Assembly (NCBI RefSeq): GCF_963676065.1
Contig: NZ_OY780933.1
Span: forward strand, 3,326,122-3,390,121
DNA length: 64,000 nt
Direction: 5' to 3'
Source: Maridesulfovibrio sp.
Lineage (GTDB): Bacteria > Desulfobacterota > Desulfovibrionia > Desulfovibrionales > Desulfovibrionaceae
Part shown: piece after piece, positions 44,962 through 53,978 of the stretch
Layout: each line of letters begins with the position of its first letter
How positions within the stretch are numbered: the first letter of the stretch is position 1
Notes under the pieces: generated by a model
The model's input: the letters and a program-made list of their open reading frames with translations, nothing else
Told to the model about the DNA's origin: nothing
Database searches by the model: none
Position numbers and translations under genes: made by a program

Positions 44962-46020
44962 ATGTTACGCAGAACATTCCTCGGAATGCTGGGCGCAGCC
45001 TGTGTGGGAGCAAGTCTCCCCGCAGGGGCTGAGGCCGCAGGCCATGAGTTCAAAGGTTATCCCGGAAGCAAGGGTGTACTCTTTGACGCTACCCGCTGCA
45101 TCGGCTGCCGCAAATGTGAAGCAGCCTGCAACAAGGTCAATAAACTTCCCGTACCGGAGAAGAAATTCGACGACCTGTCCGTGCTGGACACCAAACGCAG
45201 AACTGACGCCAAGACCTTTACCGTGGTCAATAAGTACGGCGGACCGAAACACCCCGTGTTCCGTAAGTCCCAGTGCAACCACTGTCTTGAGCCTGCCTGC
45301 GCGTCCGCATGCTTTGTAAAAGCATTCAAAAAACTGCCCAACGGCGCAGTTGTTTATGATGAATCGGTATGTGTCGGCTGCCGCTACTGCATGGTAGCCT
45401 GCCCCTTTGAAATACCGACCTACGAATATGACGAACCCCTGACCCCAAGAGTCATGAAGTGTACTATGTGCGCCCCCCGCTTAGCCGAAGGCAAACTGCC
45501 CGGCTGTGTTGAAGGCTGCCCCAAAGAAGCACTTGTCTTCGGTGAAAGGGATAAGCTGATAAAAATCGCCCGCGAGCGCATCCGCCGCAACCCCGACCGT
45601 TACGTTGACCATCTTTACGGTGAACACGAAATGGGCGGAACAAGCTGGATGTATCTTTCCGGCGTTCCTTTCAAGGAAATCGGCATGCGCGAAGACCTCG
45701 GCACCAAATCCGCACCTGAACTCACTGCCGGTGCATTGGCAGCAGTTCCCATGGTCGCAGGACTCTGGCCCGTACTTCTCGGAGGCATATACGCTGTAAG
45801 CAAACGCAACAGCAAAATTGCCGATGAAGAGCGCAAAGACGCAGTGGACAACGCAATTGCAAAAGCAAGCGCGGAAGCTGAAAAAACCCTTTCCGACGCT
45901 CTTGAAAAGGCTGATGTTGCCAACAAACGCAAGATCGAAGTCGAGGTCAAGAAAGCTGTGGAAGAAGCACTTGCTCCTAAAGAAGAGCAGGACGAAAACA
46001 GCGAGAAGGAGGAATCCTAA
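44962..46020 (+). CDS. hmcB: HmcB: periplasmic iron-sulfur subunit
   Basis: 352 residues. The N-terminus has a twin-arginine signal ([11 protein letters not shown]). Four ferredoxin-type cysteine clusters follow: [35 protein letters not shown] and CTMC...C. A membrane helix near 255-275 ([25 protein letters not shown]) and an acidic helical tail end the protein. It carries electrons between HmcA and the quinone- and membrane-facing subunits. Its stop overlaps the hmcC start by one base. Confidence 0.95.
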   Translation: MLRRTFLGMLGAACVGASLPAGAEAAGHEFKGYPGSKGVLFDATRCIGCRKCEAACNKVNKLPVPEKKFDDLSVLDTKRRTDAKTFTVVNKYGGPKHPVFRKSQCNHCLEPACASACFVKAFKKLPNGAVVYDESVCVGCRYCMVACPFEIPTYEYDEPLTPRVMKCTMCAPRLAEGKLPGCVEGCPKEALVFGERDKLIKIARERIRRNPDRYVDHLYGEHEMGGTSWMYLSGVPFKEIGMREDLGTKSAPELTAGALAAVPMVAGLWPVLLGGIYAVSKRNSKIADEERKDAVDNAIAKASAEAEKTLSDALEKADVANKRKIEVEVKKAVEEALAPKEEQDENSEKEES

Positions 46021-47192
46021 TGTCCACTCCCGAAAACAACGGACCTAAATCGGTCTTCAATACCTTCAATCTGGTTGCCGGAACCATCCTTATAGTTGGA
46101 CTGATTCTGACTGTAATCAGATTCACTCAGGGTATCGGTCCCGTGACCAACCTTGATGACAACAACCCGTGGGGAATCTGGATCGGATTCGACCTGCTCT
46201 GCGGTGTTGCCCTTGCAGCCGGCGGATACACAACTTCCGCTGCCTGCTATATCTTCGGACTTAAGCGTTTTCACTCTGCTGTACGTCCGGCAATCCTGAC
46301 CGCTTTCCTCGGATACGCGCTGGTTGTATTTGCATTGCTGTACGACCTTGGTCGTCCGTGGAGGCTCCCGTTCCCCATCTTCGTTTCTCAGGGAACAACC
46401 TCCCTGCTCTTCGAAGTTGGTCTGTGCGTTATGCTTTACCTGACAGTGCTCTTCATTGAGTTCACTCCGGCCATGTTTGAATGGCTGGGCTGGAAGAAAA
46501 TCAGAAACGTAGTTATGAAAGTAACCCTCGTTCTGACTATCTTAGGCGTAGTGCTCTCCACTCTCCACCAGTCATCTCTCGGCGCGCTGTACACCATTGC
46601 ACCGTCGAAGCTGCATCCGCTGTGGTACTCACCGTATATGCCGCTGTACTTCTTCGTTTCAAGTATCGCCGCCGGTATGTCCATGGTTATTTTTGAGGGC
46701 ACCCTGTCCCACAAAAAACTGCATCGCATGATGGATGAAGAATACTTGAAGCATCACGATGGTGTTATTCTAGGCTTCGGTAAAGCAGCATCTCTGGTTC
46801 TCTTCGGCTACTTTTTCATCAAAATGATGGGCGTGGCCTATGACAACAACTGGCACTACCTGACAACAGGATACGGCCTGCTGTTCATAACTGAAATGCT
46901 CGGCTTTGTGGCACTTCCCTGCTTCCTTTACGCAGTAGGTGTACGTGACAAAAACATCGGCCTGATCAAGAAAGCGGCGATAATCACCGTTCTCGGAATT
47001 GTATTCAACAGGTTCAACGTTTCAATGATCGCGTTCAACTATCAGCTGCCCGCAGCCGAAAGGTACTTCCCGAGCATGAGTGAAATCGGAGTTTCCGTAT
47101 TCATCGTCACTCTCGGCGTTGTGATTTTCCGTTTCATCACCACCCGGATGCCCATCTTTTTCGAGCATCCCGACTATAAGGGCGACCACTAG
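46020..47192 (+). CDS. hmcC: HmcC: NrfD-family integral membrane subunit
   Basis: 390 residues with about ten hydrophobic helices. NrfD-type marks include NNPWGIWIGFDLLCGVALAAGGY near 45-65 and the DLGRPWRLP and HQSSLGALY segments. NrfD proteins anchor iron-sulfur subunits and often exchange with menaquinone. It is tightly coupled to hmcB upstream and hmcD 25 bases downstream. Confidence 0.95.
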   Translation: MSTPENNGPKSVFNTFNLVAGTILIVGLILTVIRFTQGIGPVTNLDDNNPWGIWIGFDLLCGVALAAGGYTTSAACYIFGLKRFHSAVRPAILTAFLGYALVVFALLYDLGRPWRLPFPIFVSQGTTSLLFEVGLCVMLYLTVLFIEFTPAMFEWLGWKKIRNVVMKVTLVLTILGVVLSTLHQSSLGALYTIAPSKLHPLWYSPYMPLYFFVSSIAAGMSMVIFEGTLSHKKLHRMMDEEYLKHHDGVILGFGKAASLVLFGYFFIKMMGVAYDNNWHYLTTGYGLLFITEMLGFVALPCFLYAVGVRDKNIGLIKKAAIITVLGIVFNRFNVSMIAFNYQLPAAERYFPSMSEIGVSVFIVTLGVVIFRFITTRMPIFFEHPDYKGDH

Positions 47193-47216
47193 GCCGCCCC
47201 GAAAGGAGACAAAAAA

Positions 47217-47378
47217 ATGGAAGCACATAACCTCCAGGAATACTACACATTCACTAAAGGTATTATGTACCTTTTCATGGGTGGAGCATTGGTCGGTGCG
47301 ACCCTGTTCTGGCAGTTCCTCATGGGCGGAAAAGCCTACCGTGACGAAAACAAAAAAGACTACGGCGACCACCATTAA
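47217..47378 (+). CDS. hmcD: HmcD: small membrane subunit
   Basis: 53 residues behind an AAAGGAG site. One membrane helix (about 15-36, GIMYLFMGGALVGATLFWQFL) and a short charged tail that ends in histidines. Size and position between hmcC and hmcE identify it as HmcD. Its role in the complex is structural or unknown. Confidence 0.9.
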   Translation: MEAHNLQEYYTFTKGIMYLFMGGALVGATLFWQFLMGGKAYRDENKKDYGDHH

Positions 47379-47400
47379 GCGCTAGACGAGGAGAAACAAA

Positions 47401-48078
47401 ATGTATGAACTTCTGACCGGGCCTATGTGCTGGCTGGTTTTCGCAATCAGCTTCGGCGGCCTGCTGGTGCGCGTAGTGCTCTACTTCAAGGGCCTCAGCC
47501 AGCAGCTCGACCGTGTAGCATATAAAGCCCATATGTCTTACGGACTTAAAGGTGCATTCAATTCAATAATCAGCTGGCTTAACCCCGTTGGCGCCCGCGG
47601 CTGGCGGACTAAACCCGGCTTTACCTTTATATTCTTTGCATTCCACATCGGACTGCTTGCAACCCCCATTTTCCTCGCTGCTCATAACGTGATGCTGCAG
47701 GAAAATCTGGGATTCAGCCTGCCGCAGATGCCCGCTTTTATGGCGGACCTGCTCTCCTGGACCGTGATAGTGGCCTGTCTTGCCATCATCCTGCGCCGCA
47801 TCGCGCTCCCGGAAGTCAGAATCCTCACCACAGCTTATGATTACCTGCTGCTGGTGATCACTGTAGCTCCCTTCGTAACCGGCCTTATCGCCCGTTACCA
47901 CATGGGTGACTACCAGTTCTGGCTGCTGGCCCATATCATTACCGGCCAAATCTGGCTGCTGTGCCTGCCTTTCACCAAACTCAGCCACTGCGTGCTCTTC
48001 TTCTGTTCCCGTGCACAGCTCGGAATGGACTACGGCATCAAACGCGGCGGCATGAAGGGCTCCACATTCTCCTGGTAA
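47401..48078 (+). CDS. hmcE: HmcE: NarI-like membrane subunit
   Basis: 225 residues with five membrane helices in the NarI/DsrM layout. Histidines in the helices ([32 protein letters not shown] and the following LSHC) are candidate haem b ligands. It probably links the quinone pool to HmcC and HmcF. GAGGAG precedes the start. Confidence 0.93.
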   Translation: MYELLTGPMCWLVFAISFGGLLVRVVLYFKGLSQQLDRVAYKAHMSYGLKGAFNSIISWLNPVGARGWRTKPGFTFIFFAFHIGLLATPIFLAAHNVMLQENLGFSLPQMPAFMADLLSWTVIVACLAIILRRIALPEVRILTTAYDYLLLVITVAPFVTGLIARYHMGDYQFWLLAHIITGQIWLLCLPFTKLSHCVLFFCSRAQLGMDYGIKRGGMKGSTFSW

Positions 48079-48110
48079 CAGGAAGAAATATAGCCAACAG
48101 GAGAAAGAAA

Positions 48111-49499
48111 ATGCCTCAAGGTAAGCTTTGTAACAGACAGCCGATCACAACTGATGAGCAGCTCAAGCTGACTCTCTCAGATAAGAGCGGCAAGCAATAT
48201 TATGCTGAAATGGAACAACTGGATGTGGATACCAACGCTTTGTGGGCCACCATCCAGAAAACCCTGAAATCAAGAACCAAAACATGGCTCGAAATATGTG
48301 CCCACTGCGGCATGTGCGCAGACAGCTGCTTCCTTTATCAGGTTAACGACTGTGTGCCCGAGCAGGTTCCTTCTTATAAAATTCAGTCCACTCTCGGCGA
48401 AATGGTCAAGAGAAAAGGAAATGTGGATAACGAGTTCATGCGTCACTGCATGAAGGTGGCGTGGTCCCAGTGCACCTGCTGCAACCGCTGCGGTATGTAC
48501 TGTCCCCACGGTATCGACATGGGTGTTATGTTCTCTTATCTGCGCGGTCTGCTCTACTCTCAGGGTTTCGTTCCCTGGGAACTGAAAATCGGTTCCGGTA
48601 TGCACCGTGTCTACCGGGCACAGATGGACGTGACCACCGAAGACTGGGTTGAAACATGTGAATGGATGGCCGAAGAGACCGAGGAAGAATGGCCGGGTCT
48701 GACCATCCCCGTGGACAAACAGGATGCTGACATCATGTATACCTGTAATGCTCGCGAACCCAAGCACTACCCTGAAGATGTCGCTGAAGCGGCTATCCTC
48801 TTCCATGTGGCAGGCGAAAACTGGACCGTACCTTCCGAAGGTTGGGAACAGACATCACTGTCCATGTTCGCAGGCGACTGGGAATGCTGCAAAGATAACG
48901 TAAACAACGTTTACGACGCCATCGAGCGCCTTAATCCTAAACGTGTTATCGGCACAGAGTGCGGACACGCACACCGCGCAACCGTTATCGAAGGGCCCTA
49001 CTGGGCCGGACGTGAAGACGGGCTGCCTCCCAAACCATACATCCATTACGTGGAATGGCTGGCTGAGGCATTGCGTGAGGGCAAGCTCAAAATCGACCCT
49101 GCCAAGAAAATCAAGGAACCCGTAACTCTGCAGGATTCCTGCAACTACGTGCGAAACCAAGGCCTCAAGAATGTAACAAGGGAAATTCTCAGCTATATCG
49201 TTGAGCCCGGTTACTTTGTTGAAATGGCACCCAATAAGGAACACAACTACTGCTGTGGCGGTGGTGGCGGATTCAACGGAATCGGTCGCTATCGTAACGA
49301 ACGTAACGTGGCCCTGCGCAAGAAAATGGACCAGATTCTAGCTACTGGCTGTAAGCTGGTTATCGCACCTTGCCATAACTGCTGGGACGCCATCCGTGAC
49401 CTTGAAGAGGAATATGAAATCGGCATCCGCTGGTCTTTCCTCAAGCCTCTGATCATTGGTATGCTCGATGTACCTGAAGGCATGCGAGTCGAATGGTAG
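48111..49499 (+). CDS. hmcF: HmcF: cytoplasmic CCG-domain iron-sulfur subunit
   Basis: 462 residues from the ATG at 48111 (AGGAGAAAG site); a longer upstream frame into hmcE is not credible. It has two ferredoxin-type clusters ([11 protein letters not shown] near 65 and [11 protein letters not shown] near 125), then CCG-type cysteine segments (CGHAHR, and [10 protein letters not shown] near 385) as in HdrD/DsrK proteins. It is the cytoplasmic electron exit of the Hmc complex. The acceptor is not proven. Confidence 0.95.
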   Translation: MPQGKLCNRQPITTDEQLKLTLSDKSGKQYYAEMEQLDVDTNALWATIQKTLKSRTKTWLEICAHCGMCADSCFLYQVNDCVPEQVPSYKIQSTLGEMVKRKGNVDNEFMRHCMKVAWSQCTCCNRCGMYCPHGIDMGVMFSYLRGLLYSQGFVPWELKIGSGMHRVYRAQMDVTTEDWVETCEWMAEETEEEWPGLTIPVDKQDADIMYTCNAREPKHYPEDVAEAAILFHVAGENWTVPSEGWEQTSLSMFAGDWECCKDNVNNVYDAIERLNPKRVIGTECGHAHRATVIEGPYWAGREDGLPPKPYIHYVEWLAEALREGKLKIDPAKKIKEPVTLQDSCNYVRNQGLKNVTREILSYIVEPGYFVEMAPNKEHNYCCGGGGGFNGIGRYRNERNVALRKKMDQILATGCKLVIAPCHNCWDAIRDLEEEYEIGIRWSFLKPLIIGMLDVPEGMRVEW

Positions 49500-49556
49500 T
49501 AACACCCGTCTCTCCGACAGGTGATCTGATATTGTCCGCAACGAACGAGGTGTCAC

Positions 49557-50450
49557 ATGTTTAAGAAAATCCTTTTGGCGACTACCGGCTCCCCCGCGAG
49601 CTTTGGTGCCGCCCGCGTAGCTTTCGACATGGCGAAACGCTACGGTTCCGAAGTAACCATCTTCCATGTTGTGGGAGTGCCTACCAAGGCATTCTCGCAT
49701 GTTGTCAACGATGTGCGTACCGGTGAAGAAGTAGAGATTGATGAAGAATATCTCGCCTGGGTCGAAGAAGAACTCAAGACCACCTTCGCAAAACAGTTTG
49801 AAGGTGCCGACAACGCAAAAATCGTACTGACAACAGGTGTACCCGCTCGCGAAGTTCTTCGCGAAGCCCGCAAGGCAGACAGTGATCTCATCGTTATGGC
49901 CGCAAGCTCCGGTGAGAACACTTCCTTCCACAAAGGCTACCCCGGAAGTACCTTGCAAAAAGTGGCGAAAGCCGCTCGCTGCCCGGTCCTTTCCGTACAC
50001 CGCGAATCCGCATCATACTGGGGCGGGTTCTCCAATATCCTTTTTGGTACCGACTTCTCCAAGCAGGCTGAGAGCGCATTTAAATTCGCTCTCTCCACAG
50101 CCCGCGAACTCGACTGCGACCTGACTATCTTCCATGCCCTGGACATCAGCGGCAAGGTTCTGGACCAGAATGAAATCGAGGAAAAACTGATTACCGCCCG
50201 CAAGCGCATCAGAGATACCTATGTCCCGCTTATGGGCGATTTCAAGAACTATGACATCGAAGTATGGGAAGGAACTCCCTACGTAGAAATCGTTAAGCTC
50301 GCCCGTGAAAAAAGCATGGACCTTATTTGCCTTGCTCACCACACAAATGAGCTTGATCCGGAAAGAGCACGTATCGGTTCCACTGTCGAACAGGTCATCT
50401 TAAGGGCAAACTGCCCGGTGGTCAGCGTCAGCAAGCCCGATAAAGTTTAG
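49557..50450 (+). CDS. Tandem universal stress protein (two UspA domains)
   Basis: 297 residues with two UspA domains, about 1-145 and 155-295. Each starts with an ILLATTG/ILFGTD strand and ends with a G-STxxxVxxxAxCPVLSV-like ATP-binding loop (GSTLQKVAKAARCPVLSV, GSTVEQVILRANCPVVSV), so both halves may bind nucleotide. It lies 57 bases after hmcF and is probably co-expressed. The exact role in the Hmc locus is unknown. Confidence 0.9.
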   Translation: MFKKILLATTGSPASFGAARVAFDMAKRYGSEVTIFHVVGVPTKAFSHVVNDVRTGEEVEIDEEYLAWVEEELKTTFAKQFEGADNAKIVLTTGVPAREVLREARKADSDLIVMAASSGENTSFHKGYPGSTLQKVAKAARCPVLSVHRESASYWGGFSNILFGTDFSKQAESAFKFALSTARELDCDLTIFHALDISGKVLDQNEIEEKLITARKRIRDTYVPLMGDFKNYDIEVWEGTPYVEIVKLAREKSMDLICLAHHTNELDPERARIGSTVEQVILRANCPVVSVSKPDKV

Positions 50451-50481
50451 GCCGTAAGCACAACTGAATCGAATATATCGT

Positions 50482-50517
50482 ATTCCCGGCAGCCGAACCA
50501 TTCACACTGCCGGGAAT
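50482..50517 (+). promoter_or_regulatory. 11-bp hairpin without T run between usp and response regulator
   Basis: Perfect arms 50482-50492 and 50507-50517 with a 14-nt loop. No T tract follows, so it is more likely an mRNA processing or stabilising element than a terminator. Confidence 0.5.
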
Positions 50518-50550
50518 CACGAAGGGGAAGATTCAACAGGAGGAGTTATT

Positions 50551-50904
50551 ATGTCTAAGAAGATCTTAATTATAGATGATGATCAGGATATCCGTTCATA
50601 CTTGGGAGATCTTTTCGGTGACAACGGTTATGAAACCGTTATGGCCGATGACGGGGCTGTTGCAATGGAGGTTGTAACAGCAGAAAAACCCGATCTGATC
50701 ACCCTTGACCTTGAGATGCCGGGCGAGTGGGGCCCGCGCTTTTACCGTAAGCTCTCCCAGAGCGATGAATTCAAAAGAATTCCGGTAATCGTAATCAGCG
50801 GACTTCAGGCAAACAAGTACGCAATTCCCAAGGCTGTAGCCACCCTGACAAAGCCCTTCGACGCAGAAGAGCTGGTCAGAATTGTTAAAGAAACAATAGG
50901 CTAA
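50551..50904 (+). CDS. Single-domain response regulator, Rrf1-like
   Basis: 117 residues, receiver domain only: acidic pocket DDD at 10-12, phospho-Asp 53 (TLDLEMPGEWGPRFYRK), and the KPF lysine near 102. It has no output domain, so it acts through protein contacts or phosphotransfer. A GGAGGAG site precedes the start. By position it corresponds to rrf1 of the hmc operon. A close paralogue follows. Confidence 0.88.
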   Translation: MSKKILIIDDDQDIRSYLGDLFGDNGYETVMADDGAVAMEVVTAEKPDLITLDLEMPGEWGPRFYRKLSQSDEFKRIPVIVISGLQANKYAIPKAVATLTKPFDAEELVRIVKETIG

Positions 50905-50920
50905 CGGGAATCCATTTTGA

Positions 50921-50958
50921 GGCCGGTCAGCAGCGTGTGCTGGCCGGCCGTTTTTTTT
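50921..50958 (+). terminator. Rho-independent terminator between the two response regulators
   Basis: A 12-bp GC-rich stem (one G-T pair) ending at 50949-50950 is followed by eight T. It should end most transcripts coming from hmc. Confidence 0.93.
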
Positions 50959-51045
50959 AACTTGAAAGAGTGCGGAACTACGGTGTAGGCTTCTCCCCCA
51001 ACAGAAGGTTTATAACCTGCTGCAATACCTAAAAAGGTGACAAGC

Positions 51046-51417
51046 ATGCCCAAAAAAATAATGGTCGTGGATGACGATCCGTATATTGTAGACTACCTTG
51101 TAAATGTTTTCGAGGATCACGGATACCTCACCTGCCGCGCTTTTGACGGAACGTCAGCCTATGATGTTGCAATGGCTGAGAAACCCGACCTGATCACTCT
51201 TGATCTTGAAATGCCCAATGAATGGGGGCCCCGGTTTTACCGCAGACTGACTCTGGAAGAGCAATTTACCGAAATACCGGTAATTGTTATCAGTGGACTG
51301 CCGGGAATACATATGGCCATCAAACGCGCGGTCGCAACTATCAAAAAGCCTTTTGACCCTACTGAGGTCATTGAGATTGTGCGAAAAGCATTGGGAGAAA
51401 ATAGCGGCGAGGACTGA
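51046..51417 (+). CDS. Second single-domain response regulator, paralogue of the first
   Basis: 123 residues from the ATG at 51046 (AAGGTG site; a GTG at 51037 is the alternative). The phosphoacceptor segment TLDLEMPNEWGPRFYRR is nearly identical to that of the preceding regulator, and the KPF lysine is present, so the pair arose by duplication. It lies 60 bases before the REC-PAS-kinase gene, its likely partner. Confidence 0.88.
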   Translation: MPKKIMVVDDDPYIVDYLVNVFEDHGYLTCRAFDGTSAYDVAMAEKPDLITLDLEMPNEWGPRFYRRLTLEEQFTEIPVIVISGLPGIHMAIKRAVATIKKPFDPTEVIEIVRKALGENSGED

Positions 51418-51477
51418 TTCAGGTCCTGACCTTATTTTCAAGAAAGTCCGTTTTTCAATCTTTCGCGAGGTGCTTCG

Positions 51478-53403
51478 ATGAGTAATAAAAAGCTGCTGCT
51501 GGTTGATGATGAAGAAGGTATCCGCCGTTTTCTGGGACTAACCCTGATGGACCTCGGCTATGAAGTGGAAACCGCTGAAAATGGAAAAGCTGCACTTGAG
51601 GTCATCGATCAATTAAATCCGGCGATTATTCTCACAGATATAAAAATGCCCCGCATGGACGGCATCGAATTGCTGAAAGCAGTAAAAGCCGACCATCCAC
51701 ACATCGAGGTAATTATGCTCACCGGGCATGGCGACCTCGATCTCGCTATCGAATCACTTAAATCCGAAGCCGCGGATTTCATCACAAAACCCATCGACAA
51801 TCAGGTTCTGGAAATATCTCTGGGCAGAGTCATGGAAAAAATCCAGCTTAAAGCTCAGCTTCGCGAATACACTGAAAATCTTGAACGTCTCGTTGAAGAA
51901 AAAACCCAGCGCATAATTGAACTGGAACGTCAAAATGCAGCCTGTCAGGTTGTGGAAGGACTTAGCGAAGCACTTTCCAGCGCGGCCAACGAAGTTGAAA
52001 CCGGCAGCGGCCTTTTCAACGAACTGCCCTGCCTTGTCTCCATACATAACCGCTATCTGGAAATAGTAGCCGCCAACGAACTCCTCAAGGAACGCTTGGG
52101 TGATGTCGTAGGCTACAACAGCTTTGATATATATTCTGATCGTGAATCAGCGGGGAATGCCTGTCCGGTGCAACGGACCTTCAAGACAGGAAAGGGCCAA
52201 CGCAGCAAGGAAACTTTCGTAAGTAAAGACGGCACCGAAATTCCGGTTACCGTGTACACGGCTCCCATCCCGAACAAAGACGGAGACATTGAACTTGTAC
52301 TCGATATTTCCGTTGATATGACCGAGCTCAAACGCCTCAATGACGAGCTGCTTGAAACACAATACAAATTTCAGCGTCTTTTTGACGAAGCGCCCTGCTA
52401 TATTTCAGTCCAGAATCGGGATTACACAATAGCAGAAGTCAACAAACGTTTTCAGGAAGACTTTGACACCATACTCGGCGCACCCTGCTTCAATTCATAC
52501 AAGCATCGCGAGCATCCATGTGAAGAATGCCCGGTGCAACGCTCCTTCAAAGACGGCCAGACCCATCAGATGGAAACCGTGGTTACGACCAAAAACGGTG
52601 AGCAGAAGAATATGCTGGTCTGGTCTGCCCCTATCCGCAACGCTTACGGCGAAATCAAACAGGTCATGGAACTGTCTACCGACATCACCGAAATCAGACG
52701 CCTTCAGGATCATCTTACCTCTCTCGGTTTCATGCTCGGTTCCATGTCCCACGGAGTTAAGGGCATGCTTACTGCTCTGGACGGCGGTATTTACCGGCTT
52801 GAATCAGGCCTGCGCAAGAACGATCAGGAACGCGTCGGCGAAGCAGCGGTGGTTCTTAAAAATATTGTGGGTAAAGTTAAGAAAATGGTGCTGGACATCC
52901 TTTATTACGCAAAATCACGCGAGATCGAGGTTGAACAAATTCCCGCAGGCCCGTTCCTGCGTGATACAGCATCGCTGGTTGCTTCCAAAGCCGCTGCCGC
53001 AAATGTCAAATTCAACCTCGATATTCCTGAAGAAATGGGCAGCATTGAAGTGGACAGCAGTTCAATGTCCGCCGCAATTGTCAATTTCCTTGAAAACGGG
53101 GTAGATGCTTGCGAACGGAAAATTCCCGGTCATGAATACTTCATCAACGTTTCAGCCCGGGATCTCGGCGACAGCATTGAACTGACTATCACTGACAATG
53201 GTGCAGGAATGGACCGCGAAACCCGGGAAAAAATATTCACCCTCTTCTTTTCGTCTAAGGGTAAACGCGGAACCGGAATCGGCCTGTTCATATCCAATCA
53301 GACCATCGAACAACATGGTGGACGCATCAGCGTTGACTCAGAACAGGGACAGGGAACCACCTTTACAATTACCCTGCCTCGTAAAGCTGAATTGAAAAAA
53401 TAA
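51478..53403 (+). CDS. Soluble hybrid: REC-PAS-PAS-histidine kinase
   Basis: 641 residues without membrane helices. An N-terminal receiver (phospho-Asp in ILTDIKMPRMDG) leads to a coiled linker and two PAS domains. Both hold a conserved Cys-Pro-Val-Gln-Arg motif (ACPVQRTF and CEECPVQRSF). The kinase core has a variant H-box (GSMSHGVKGML) and ATPase motifs (NFLENGVDAC, DNGAGM, GTGIGLF). The cysteines suggest a redox or metal input. It may exchange phosphate with the two single-domain regulators just upstream. Confidence 0.88.
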   Translation: MSNKKLLLVDDEEGIRRFLGLTLMDLGYEVETAENGKAALEVIDQLNPAIILTDIKMPRMDGIELLKAVKADHPHIEVIMLTGHGDLDLAIESLKSEAADFITKPIDNQVLEISLGRVMEKIQLKAQLREYTENLERLVEEKTQRIIELERQNAACQVVEGLSEALSSAANEVETGSGLFNELPCLVSIHNRYLEIVAANELLKERLGDVVGYNSFDIYSDRESAGNACPVQRTFKTGKGQRSKETFVSKDGTEIPVTVYTAPIPNKDGDIELVLDISVDMTELKRLNDELLETQYKFQRLFDEAPCYISVQNRDYTIAEVNKRFQEDFDTILGAPCFNSYKHREHPCEECPVQRSFKDGQTHQMETVVTTKNGEQKNMLVWSAPIRNAYGEIKQVMELSTDITEIRRLQDHLTSLGFMLGSMSHGVKGMLTALDGGIYRLESGLRKNDQERVGEAAVVLKNIVGKVKKMVLDILYYAKSREIEVEQIPAGPFLRDTASLVASKAAAANVKFNLDIPEEMGSIEVDSSSMSAAIVNFLENGVDACERKIPGHEYFINVSARDLGDSIELTITDNGAGMDRETREKIFTLFFSSKGKRGTGIGLFISNQTIEQHGGRISVDSEQGQGTTFTITLPRKAELKK

Positions 53404-53522
53404 GCTCCAATTTTACAGCGTGTGCGAGCATAGTATTATTGCGCTTTCAATCCGGACTGTATCCTGTTATAAAAATCATTAAACATCTAATAATCCAATA
53501 ATATTAAGCCAATATATTTAAA

Positions 53523-53954
53523 ATGAAACTTACCACACGCTCAAGATACGGCGCGAGACTACTACTCGATATCGCCCTGCACTCAGAAAACGGACCGGTG
53601 CCCAGCAAAGATTCCGCCCGCCGTGAAAACATCTCCCTAAAATATTTGGAAAAAATACTAAAAATATTAAAACATTCCGGATACATAATTGGAAAACGCG
53701 GCCCCAATGGCGGTAATGTGCTGACCATGGCCCCGGAAAAAATTACTCTCGGCAAACTCACTGAAGCTCTTGAAGGGGAAGATAAGATTCTGGACTGTGA
53801 TGGCGATGTGACTACCTGCCCGAGAGCTGCTGTCTGTCTGCGCCGATCCATCTGGGATGACGCCAATCAGGCCATGTACAAAATGCTCGACTCATACACC
53901 CTTGCCGACCTGATCAAAGACGCTAATTTATGTCCCATGGACAGGCCTGAATAA
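53523..53954 (+). CDS. rrf2: Rrf2-family transcriptional regulator
   Basis: 143 residues. Winged HTH at the N-terminus (KLTTRSRYGARLLLDIAL, then ISLKYLEKILKILKHSGYI and the KRGPNGG wing). Three cysteines in C-x6-C-x5-C spacing near 97-110 (CDGDVTTCPRAAVC) resemble the cluster-binding triad of IscR/Rrf2 sensors. In D. vulgaris Rrf2 represses hmc; here it probably does the same with an iron-sulfur or redox input. The gene lies downstream of the kinase and 24 bases before the haem-kinase gene. Confidence 0.92.
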   Translation: MKLTTRSRYGARLLLDIALHSENGPVPSKDSARRENISLKYLEKILKILKHSGYIIGKRGPNGGNVLTMAPEKITLGKLTEALEGEDKILDCDGDVTTCPRAAVCLRRSIWDDANQAMYKMLDSYTLADLIKDANLCPMDRPE

Positions 53955-53978
53955 TTTTCAAAATTCAGGGAGCGTAAT

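Noticed and set aside
47961..48110. N-terminal extension of HmcF to 47961
   Set aside because: It would overlap hmcE by 118 bases. A good ribosome site and the expected HmcF length support the ATG at 48111.
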